NCBI GenBank assembly: GCA_043742955.1
Contig: JAYTXL010000287.1
Span: 1-5,457, forward strand
Length of the DNA: 5,457 bases
Direction: 5' to 3'
DNA from: JAYTXL01 sp043742955
GTDB lineage: Bacteria; Verrucomicrobiota; Verrucomicrobiia; Limisphaerales; JAYTXL01
The notes below the pieces were generated by a model. That model was given only the letters and a program-made list of their open reading frames with translations. It was not told the DNA's origin and ran no database searches. Positions 1-4,999 of this stretch are shown one piece after another. A program made the position numbers and the translations under genes. Position 1 is the first letter of the stretch. Each line of letters starts with the position of its first letter.

Positions 1-1
1 C

Positions 2-3000
2 CAGCTCACCAATGCCGTCGATGCCCTGGGGCAATCCACGGTCTATGCCTACAATTCACTCGGCAAGCCGGTGTTTTCGCGCAATGCGCTCGGGCAGGAG
101 TCGCGCTCGCTTTACGACCAGTTCGGAAATCTTCTGCGCTCGACCAACGCCCTCGGCCACATCGCGGAATACGCCTACGACGAGAAAAATCATCTCACCG
201 AACAGGTGCTCACCCGCACCCTCAACGCCGTCGAACAACACCTCACCAACCGCTGGGTTTACGACGCCCAGGACCGCCTCATCCAGGCCATCAACGCCGA
301 TGGATCCACTCAACGCTCGGCCTACGACGCCAACGGCCACCTGATCAGCAAGACCGACGAGTTGGAACGGCGGACGACATACACGTACGATGTGTTGAGC
401 CGCTTGATCCGCACGACGTATCCGGACGGCACCTTCGAGGGCTACACTTATGATGCGGAAGGACGCAAGATCGCCATGGCCAACCGCCTCGGGCAGGTCA
501 CACGTTATGTCCATGACGCGCTCGGCCGCGTGGTGAGTGTGATCAATTCCGACGGCACCAGCGCAGCCAATTTCTTCAACGCCGCCGGCCGTCTCGTGGC
601 CAGCACCGACGCGCGCGGCAATTCCACCCGGTTTGGCCACGATGCGTTGGGCCGCGTGATCGCCATGACCAACACCCTGAACGAAGTGACCCGCTACACT
701 TACGACGCGCGGGGTAATCAGGTCACCAGCACGGACGCCCTGGGCCGGATCACGACGAATGTCTTCGATTTGGCCAATCGGCTCGCGGCGATGCTTTATC
801 CCGATGGATCTTCCGTCTCGATGACGTACGATGCACTCGGGCGAAAAGTGGCGGACACCGACCAACTCGGGCGCATGACGCTTTATGGTTTTGACGCCTT
901 GGGACGGTTGACGGCGGTGACGAACGCCCTGGGATTTGTCACGCGGTACGAATACGACGCGGTGGGTGAACAGACAGCCCAGATCGATGCGAATGGCCGC
1001 ATCACCCGCTACGAATACGACCAGCGCGGACGCCGCACGAGCCGCATTCTGCCGCTCGGCCAGCAGGATCACGCCATCTATGACGCGCTGGGAAATCTGA
1101 CCGCGCTCACGGACTTCAACGGCAACACCACCGCCTACCAATATGACGTGATGAACCGGGTCCTGCTCCGAACGCCCGATCCGCGCCTGGGCGAGCCGGC
1201 GGTGGCATTTAGTTACAACGACCTTGGCCAACGCACCGCGATGAGTGACGCGAGCGGGATTACCACTTACGAGTACGACAACCGTAACCGCCTCCTCCAG
1301 AAATCCACGCCGCAGGGAACCTTGGCCTACACGTACGATGCCAACGGCAACGTGACGTCCATGCAATCGGGCAACGTCAACGGTGCCGACGTCAGCTACG
1401 AGTACGATGCCTTGAACCGTTTGGCGGCGGTGAACGACACGCGGCTCGGGCGCACCCTTTACCAGTATGACGCCGTGGGCAACCTGGGCGGATTCACGTA
1501 TCCGAATGGCGTCCAGCACGTCCACAGTTACGACACGGTAAATCGATTGACAGGCATCTCAACTTTCAACTCTCAACTCTCAACTCTCGGCAGCTTTTCC
1601 TACACCCTCGCCCCGACCGGTCATCGGTTAACCGCGACGGAGGCCGGCGGCCGCGTGGTGAATTACGCCTACGACCTGTTGAACCGCCTGACCAGCGAAA
1701 GCATCGGAGGGGCGAGCTCCGCGAGTCCCGGCTCGGTCGGTTACGCTTACGACGCCGTGGGCAATCGCCTCGCGCGGAACTCCGCGCTGCCCGGAATTCT
1801 GGCGGCCAACTATAACTACGACGCCAACGACCGCCTCGGCAGCGATCTTTACGACGCGAACGGCAACACCGTGGCCGCGACGTTGCGACCCGACACCACA
1901 GGCACACCGGCCCCGGTGAATGATCGTTACGATTCCGAGAATCACCTCGTCAACCGCAACAACGGCCAGATCACCCTGGTTTACGACGGCGATGGCAACC
2001 GCGTGCGCAAGACCGTGGGCGGAGTGACGACGTATTATCTGGTCGATGACCTGAACCCCACCGGATACGCGCAAGTGCTTGAGGAGCACGTATCCCTCAA
2101 CTCTCAACCTTCAACTCTCAACAAAGTTTACACCTGGGGCCAGGCGTTGATCAGCCAGATCCTGATTGACCCCATCACGCAGACCCCATCCGCCATCTTC
2201 TATTATGGTTACGACGGCCAGGGCAGCGTGCGCTTCCTGACCGATGGCACCGGCCAGCTCACCGACACGTACACGTACGACGCCTTCGGCAACCTGATTT
2301 CCCAATCCGCCATCTCCCAAAACCCAACTCCGAACTCCTATTTGTATCAGGGCGAACAATACGATCCGGATCTGAAACTCTATTATCTGCGGGCCCGTTA
2401 CGCGGACACCGACCGCGGCCGGTTCTGGAGCATGGACAGTTTCGAGGGCTTCGGCACCGACCCGCAAAGCCTGCACAAATACACCTTCAACCACAACGAC
2501 CCGGTGAACCGCCGCGATCCCAGCGGGCATTACAGCCTGGCGGAAAGCCAGATGGTCACCGCCGTGGCGCCGTTGGTGCGGGGCGCGTTGCAGGCCATGC
2601 AATCGTCCTTCACGAGTTGCTACGCGCGGACGGTGGTGATGGGGGCCGCCACGGGATCGGCCGTGGGTGGCGCCGTGGCCGGAAGCATCACGGCGCTGAT
2701 CCAGGCGATCACCGGCGACTTCAATTCGCAGGAGATTGCCGATGCCATTGCGGAGGGGATGAAGGAAGGGGCGCTCGAAGGCGGATTGCTGGCGGCCAAC
2801 CCGTTTGCATTTTCCGCGTATCAGGGAATGCAAACCATGAACCAGGGGATGGAGTTCTGGAACGTCATCAACGATCCGACCGTGCCCGTCTGGCAGAAAT
2901 ACGTGCAAGCCGTGGGCCTGGTCACGTCGGCGCTTCCCGCCATCAGTCCGAAGCTGGCGAAGCGGATGAGCGACCTGTTGGAGAAGTACTGTTTCCCGGC

Positions 3001-3721
3001 CGGAACGCTGGTGGCGGTGGAGCAGGGGAGCAAACCCATCGAGGAAATCGCGGAGGGGGATTTGGTCTGGGCACAAAGCGACCGCACCGGAGAAATCTCG
3101 TTAAAACGGGTCAAGCAAGTCTTCGTGAACGTGGCCGCCGCGCTGGTGGTCCTGCACGCCGGGACGAACGTCGTCGAGGCGACCCCCGAGCACCCCTTCT
3201 GGGTGGCCGACCAAGGCTGGAAGTCCGCCGGCCAGGTGCAAGTCGGCGACGACCTGATCACCCTTTCTGGCGAGCGAATCAAAGTCACCGCCCGCGAGCA
3301 CAAGCCCGGCCAGTTCACCGTCTACAACTTCGAGGTGGAAGACGCCCACACATATTTTGTGGGCAGAGAACTGATATTGGTGCACAATGCTTGTGAACCT
3401 ATTCGTCGCAAGCAGAACGGCCAGTTCGCAAAAAAGCCCGGTCCAAAATCTGAAAAGCCCGTATTTACTGACTCAGATCGCAGAGCTAGATGGAAGGAAC
3501 TCGCGGAAGATCCAAGCTCAACTTTGACTGAGGCTCAACGCATAGAGGTTAAGGAAAGAGGTTGGCGTGGCCCACGACGAGTGAACGAATTCGGTGAAAT
3601 TGAAACGATGGAGTTATCGCACGAACCGATCCCCCTTCGTGCTGGAGGCTCCGCGACTGTTCCGAGATGGTCTGATGAACATGCCGCAATCGACGAATAT
3701 CGGAAATTGAGGAAACGATAA
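2..3721 (+). CDS. RHS/YD-repeat polymorphic toxin with Hint domain and HNH-like C-terminal tip (5' partial)
   Basis: The frame is open from base 2 and already reads as RHS repeat (LTNAVDALGQSTVYAYNSLG), so the true start lies upstream; the GTG at 71 is internal. 1239 residues are visible. Bases 2-2200 encode dozens of YD repeats (patterns such as YDALGR, YDAxGN, YEYD), which in this family build a hollow shell around the toxin. Bases 2198-2530 are the RHS core-associated domain (YGYDGQGSVR, then YLYQGEQYDPDLKLYYLRAR, GRFWSMDS, NDPVNRRDPSGH). Bases 2633-2716 encode a 28-residue hydrophobic Gly/Ala stretch, perhaps a membrane or packing helix. A Hint domain covers 2990-3388 and the 110-residue tip covers 3389-3718. 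Such proteins are secreted or surface-delivered toxins used against competing cells; the delivery system is not visible. The class is very confident, the tip activity less so. Confidence 0.95.
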   Translation, partial: QLTNAVDALGQSTVYAYNSLGKPVFSRNALGQESRSLYDQFGNLLRSTNALGHIAEYAYDEKNHLTEQVLTRTLNAVEQHLTNRWVYDAQDRLIQAINADGSTQRSAYDANGHLISKTDELERRTTYTYDVLSRLIRTTYPDGTFEGYTYDAEGRKIAMANRLGQVTRYVHDALGRVVSVINSDGTSAANFFNAAGRLVASTDARGNSTRFGHDALGRVIAMTNTLNEVTRYTYDARGNQVTSTDALGRITTNVFDLANRLAAMLYPDGSSVSMTYDALGRKVADTDQLGRMTLYGFDALGRLTAVTNALGFVTRYEYDAVGEQTAQIDANGRITRYEYDQRGRRTSRILPLGQQDHAIYDALGNLTALTDFNGNTTAYQYDVMNRVLLRTPDPRLGEPAVAFSYNDLGQRTAMSDASGITTYEYDNRNRLLQKSTPQGTLAYTYDANGNVTSMQSGNVNGADVSYEYDALNRLAAVNDTRLGRTLYQYDAVGNLGGFTYPNGVQHVHSYDTVNRLTGISTFNSQLSTLGSFSYTLAPTGHRLTATEAGGRVVNYAYDLLNRLTSESIGGASSASPGSVGYAYDAVGNRLARNSALPGILAANYNYDANDRLGSDLYDANGNTVAATLRPDTTGTPAPVNDRYDSENHLVNRNNGQITLVYDGDGNRVRKTVGGVTTYYLVDDLNPTGYAQVLEEHVSLNSQPSTLNKVYTWGQALISQILIDPITQTPSAIFYYGYDGQGSVRFLTDGTGQLTDTYTYDAFGNLISQSAISQNPTPNSYLYQGEQYDPDLKLYYLRARYADTDRGRFWSMDSFEGFGTDPQSLHKYTFNHNDPVNRRDPSGHYSLAESQMVTAVAPLVRGALQAMQSSFTSCYARTVVMGAATGSAVGGAVAGSITALIQAITGDFNSQEIADAIAEGMKEGALEGGLLAANPFAFSAYQGMQTMNQGMEFWNVINDPTVPVWQKYVQAVGLVTSALPAISPKLAKRMSDLLEKYCFPAGTLVAVEQGSKPIEEIAEGDLVWAQSDRTGEISLKRVKQVFVNVAAALVVLHAGTNVVEATPEHPFWVADQGWKSAGQVQVGDDLITLSGERIKVTAREHKPGQFTVYNFEVEDAHTYFVGRELILVHNACEPIRRKQNGQFAKKPGPKSEKPVFTDSDRRARWKELAEDPSSTLTEAQRIEVKERGWRGPRRVNEFGEIETMELSHEPIPLRAGGSATVPRWSDEHAAIDEYRKLRKR
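1559..1586 (+). repeat. Four tandem heptamers (TCAACTC type) inside the RHS gene
   Basis: The units are TCAACTT, TCAACTC, TCAACTC, TCAACTC. They are translated as part of TFNSQLSTL, a low-complexity insertion between two YD-type segments. The heptamer has no stop codon in any + strand frame and gives the same seven-residue cycle (S-T-L-N-S-Q-L) in all three. Confidence 0.9.
2097..2124 (+). repeat. Second degenerate heptamer array (TCAACTC type) inside the RHS gene
   Basis: The units are TCAACTC, TCAACCT, TCAACTC, TCAACAA, read as part of SLNSQPSTLNK. This is the same unit as the array at 1559-1586, about 540 bases away, and again sits at a loop-like boundary between YD repeats, just after the YYLVDDLNPTGYAQVLEE segment. 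Confidence 0.85.
2990..3388 (+). other. Hint (intein-like, pretoxin-HINT) self-processing domain within the RHS protein
   Basis: The domain opens with Cys (codon 2990-2992) in CFPAGTLV, the usual nucleophile position of Hint domains, followed by PIEEIAEGDLVWA. Block B is seen as TPEHPFWV at 3182-3205, with the His that assists the first acyl shift. Then come WKSAGQVQVGDDL and the C-terminal strands FTVYNFEVEDAHTYFVG, ending in VHN at 3380-3388. In polymorphic toxins this domain sits just before the toxin tip and is thought to release it by self-cleavage at or near the final Asn. The next residues are Ala-Cys, so splicing is unlikely and cleavage is the better inference. There is no homing endonuclease insert: the length of about 133 residues suits a minimal Hint module. 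Confidence 0.9.
3389..3718 (+). other. C-terminal toxin tip, HNH/Endo VII-like nuclease candidate
   Basis: This 110-residue module follows the Hint domain. It starts with a basic stretch (IRRKQNGQFAKKPGPK), then a helical part (DSDRRARWKELAED, LTEAQRIEVKERGWRGPRR). The C-terminal half reads MELSHEPIPLRAGG (3608-3649), VPRW (3659-3670), and DEHAAIDEYRKLRK (3674-3715). The spacing of His (3620), GG (3644-3649) and the second His (3680) resembles the beta-beta-alpha metal nuclease pattern of HNH toxins, in which the Ser-His pair and a later His hold the metal. The module resembles the SHH-type tips described in polymorphic toxins, but the exact family is from memory. Composition is about 47% GC in 3421-3480 against about 72% in the Hint domain. 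DNA cleavage in target cells is inference. Confidence 0.65.
3709..3713 (+). promoter_or_regulatory. Possible ribosome binding site of the putative immunity gene
   Basis: GAGGA lies inside the last codons of the toxin gene, 12 bases before the ATG at 3726. The spacing is a little long. Its position, and the 4-base gap between the genes, suggest translational coupling to the toxin gene. Confidence 0.45.
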
Positions 3722-3725
3722 GCAC

Positions 3726-4250
3726 ATGAGAAATCTCGAAAACAAAGATTATGCATCATCCGGCTTAACAATTCAGTACGCAAAACTGGATCAGGCAAAA
3801 AGCATTCCAAATAAGGCGGAAAGGCCCAAATTCATTATTTGGGACGGGAAACAGGCCTGCACATCTTTGGTAATCAACACACCCGAGACTTTCAAGCTGC
3901 GGGCGAAGTTCATTTCCAAACCGGATATCAGGCAAGGGTTTGATCTAAAGGTGTACAAAGGGCAGATCATGGTTCCTCATTCTGAGGGTGTTTCTGTTTT
4001 GAGGACTTGGAGCGATCCCAAGTATGAGCAAGAGGTTTTTTATGAAATCAAAGGTACGGATGGGCGGCTTGGAATTTGGAACGTGTACAAAATGAGCCAT
4101 GGTTCCAAGGTTGTTGAGGAAAAATGGACTGAGAACGCCGGTTTCTATTATGAAAACCCGTCCAAGAATCGTTTTCGTTTCCATTGCAGTCCGGGATGGT
4201 CGCACCCGCCTGATTTCGAATCCCTAGTTTTCGAAATCGAGCTCAAATGA
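3726..4250 (+). CDS. Hypothetical protein, candidate immunity protein for the RHS toxin tip
   Basis: This is a 174-residue protein of a family I do not recognise. It begins 4 bases after the toxin stop codon, where RHS loci normally carry the cognate immunity gene. There is no signal peptide and no long hydrophobic segment, so a cytoplasmic protein is likely, which fits an immunity protein against a nuclease that acts inside the cell. The sequence looks like a beta-rich fold: alternating strands such as KFIIWDG, FDLKVYKGQIMVP, QEVFYEIKG, and a C-terminal SLVFEIELK. Trp is frequent, including WSDP and PGWSHPPDFES. Hand counts give 38% GC in 3721-3780 and 42% in 4021-4080, far below the RHS gene, so it travels with the low-GC toxin tip. 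The coding call is firm; the immunity role is inferred from position, size and composition only. Confidence 0.8.
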   Translation: MRNLENKDYASSGLTIQYAKLDQAKSIPNKAERPKFIIWDGKQACTSLVINTPETFKLRAKFISKPDIRQGFDLKVYKGQIMVPHSEGVSVLRTWSDPKYEQEVFYEIKGTDGRLGIWNVYKMSHGSKVVEEKWTENAGFYYENPSKNRFRFHCSPGWSHPPDFESLVFEIELK

Positions 4251-4280
4251 GAATGACAGCAGGCTCGCCGTTTCTCATTT
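4245..4280. terminator. Weak inverted repeat over the immunity stop codon, possible bidirectional terminator
   Basis: AAATGAGAA (4245-4253) is the exact reverse complement of TTCTCATTT (4272-4280), with an 18-base loop. It lies between two convergent units, the immunity gene and the decayed vsr. The stem is AT-rich and no clear T-run follows, so terminator function is only a possibility. Confidence 0.3.
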
Positions 4281-4284
4281 CAAT

Positions 4285-4551
4285 TCACTCCACCCCCAGG
4301 AAACGCTGAACCCGAGCGACGCACCGGGCCTGATTCTTCCGGGTCAAATCATGTTCCCAAATCCGGAGCACGCGCCAGCCGCCATTCCTCAACGCGCGTG
4401 CCACCAGTCGGTCGCGTGCCATGTTTCCATTCAATTTGTTCGACCAGAACGCGCGGTTGTTGGCGGGCATGGTCGAGTGTTTCGGGCACCCATGCCAGAA
4501 ACAGCCGTCCATGAAGATGACCACACGTTGCTTGCGAAACATGAACTCCGG
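4285..4551 (-). pseudogene. vsr: C-terminal half of a Vsr-type (very short patch repair) endonuclease, truncated at its N-terminus
   Basis: The - strand frame from 4551 to the TGA at 4285-4287 encodes about 88 residues: PEFMFRKQRVVIFMDGCFWHGCPKHS, then FWSNKLNGNMARDR, GWRVLRIWEHDL and a natural-looking C-terminus. CFWHGCP, the FW..K...N..RD stretch and GWRVL.WE are hallmarks of Vsr, a nickase that starts repair of T:G mismatches made by deamination of 5-methylcytosine. Full Vsr proteins have about 140-150 residues. The N-terminal region, with the usual RS..M..I and T.PE segment, is absent, and the frame is closed by TGA at 4552-4554. The catalytic Asp of the PDF motif is replaced by Glu (PEF). 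The first ATG (4542) has no evident ribosome binding site. It is therefore a remnant, although a short product cannot be excluded. Confidence 0.85.
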
Positions 4552-4728
4552 TCATCCACCACGACGACATGCAGGAAGAGTGCGCCCACGCCGGTATCGT
4601 CGAGTTGCCGTTCGCTCGTGATGCGAACGCTCTGCGGTTGCCTGGCGGCCGTCGTCTTCACTTCCACCGCGCCGCCGGAGAACTGAAAGTCTTGATGCGC
4701 CGCCGCGCTCCGACGTCATCCAGGCTGA
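4548..4728 (-). pseudogene. Fragment of a DUF4420-like PD-(D/E)XK protein, frameshifted and truncated
   Basis: In the - strand frame open from 4715, codons from 4697 downward read HQDFQFSGGAVEVKTTAARQ, then VRITSERQLDDTGVGALFLHVVVVDDR. This matches my recollection of DUF4420 (PF14390): a DF strand, VEVKT, an I.S..QLD segment, then an LFL strand. The catalytic pattern D(4689-4691)...E(4662-4664)-V-K(4656-4658) is preserved. Just upstream, another frame gives AWMTSERGGA (about 4725-4696), which would fit before HQDF if one base were lost, suggesting a frameshift near 4697-4700. The N-terminal and C-terminal parts are missing, and the match stops at 4548, exactly where the Vsr-like sequence starts. 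DUF4420 proteins occur in R-M islands with C5 methylases and Vsr. The family call is moderately sure; loss of function is very likely. Confidence 0.65.
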
Positions 4729-4750
4729 TCGTCCATAGACGCCGCGCTGC

Positions 4751-4780
4751 TTTCGGCATGGACTATCAGTCATGCCGAAA
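4751..4780. repeat. Perfect 10-bp inverted repeat covering the regulator start codon
   Basis: TTTCGGCATG (4751-4760) is the exact reverse complement of CATGCCGAAA (4771-4780), with a 10-base spacer. The ATG of the regulator gene (4772) lies in the right arm. It may be an operator, or an mRNA hairpin hiding the start if transcription begins upstream. Confidence 0.85.
4761..4771 (+). promoter_or_regulatory. C-box-like operator GACT-N3-AGTC
   Basis: GACTATCAGTC is a perfect match to the GACT-N3-AGTC half-operator bound by controller (C) proteins of restriction-modification systems. It ends one base before the ATG of a C-protein-like gene. Known C-box regions usually carry two such sites in tandem and drive autoactivation then repression. 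Here only one clear copy is seen at the gene, so autorepression is the simpler inference. Confidence 0.6.
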
Positions 4781-4999
4781 CGTGACCCCGTCCTTGCCGC
4801 CCTCGGGCAAAACCTCCGCCGCCTGCGCGAGGCCAAGCCGCTGACTCAGGAGAAACTTGCCGAGAAGGCCAGCCTTGACCCCACCTACATCTCCGGCATT
4901 GAGCGTGGGCTGAGAAATCCCGGCATCAAGAACGTCGCGCGCCTCGCCAAAGCCCTTGGACTCAGCACCGCCGAACTCTGCAAAGGGGTGGACGCGTGA
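4772..4999 (+). CDS. XRE-family HTH regulator, R-M controller (C) protein-like
   Basis: The protein has 75 residues, the usual size of C proteins of restriction-modification systems. One helix-turn-helix domain fills it: LGQNLRRLREAKPLTQEKLA, then EKASLDPTYISGIERGLRNP with the recognition helix around residues 36-47, then a C-terminal helical part (NVARLAKALGLSTAEL) that forms the dimer interface in this family. ISGIERG and RNP are typical of the C-protein/XRE group. The start at 4772 fits the domain. No Shine-Dalgarno sequence precedes it, and C genes are often transcribed leaderless, so that is likely here. It overlaps the methyltransferase start by four bases (GTGA), so both belong to one operon, and it probably controls that operon through the GACT-N3-AGTC site at its own start. 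Confidence 0.92.
   Translation: MPKRDPVLAALGQNLRRLREAKPLTQEKLAEKASLDPTYISGIERGLRNPGIKNVARLAKALGLSTAELCKGVDA
4982..4988 (+). promoter_or_regulatory. Ribosome binding site supporting the GTG start of the methyltransferase
   Basis: AAAGGGG lies 7 bases before the GTG at 4996, inside the end of the regulator gene. It favours the overlapping GTG over the in-frame ATG at 5128, which has only a weak upstream purine stretch. Confidence 0.5.

Noticed and set aside
71..73. GTG at 71 as the start of the RHS gene
   Set aside because: The same frame is open upstream to base 2 and already encodes RHS repeat sequence, so the gene starts before the window.
56..1525. 489-codon open frame on the - strand opposite the RHS gene
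   Set aside because: Its protein is a Val/Arg/His-rich mirror of the YD repeat codons. The + strand frame has clear RHS domains, so the antisense frame is a codon-usage shadow.
1..2530. YD repeats as a CRISPR-like or DNA tandem repeat array
   Set aside because: The similarity is at protein level (YD motifs with varied codons), with no identical direct repeats or regular spacers.
2111..3076. 321-codon open frame on the - strand opposite the RHS core and Hint region
   Set aside because: It has no recognisable domain, is rich in His/Arg/Gly, and lies fully opposite well-supported coding sequence.
2617..3396. 259-codon + strand frame overlapping the Hint region
   Set aside because: It is a Gly/Arg-rich out-of-frame reading of the GC-rich Hint and linker sequence with no domain.
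4351..4686. + strand open frames across the vsr/DUF4420 remnant
   Set aside because: The - strand has the Vsr CFWHGCP and VEVKTT signatures. The + strand readings show no family features and are shadows.
4731..4740. GTCCATAGAC as a second operator copy
   Set aside because: It has only 3-bp arms and does not fit GACT-N3-AGTC; too weak to call.
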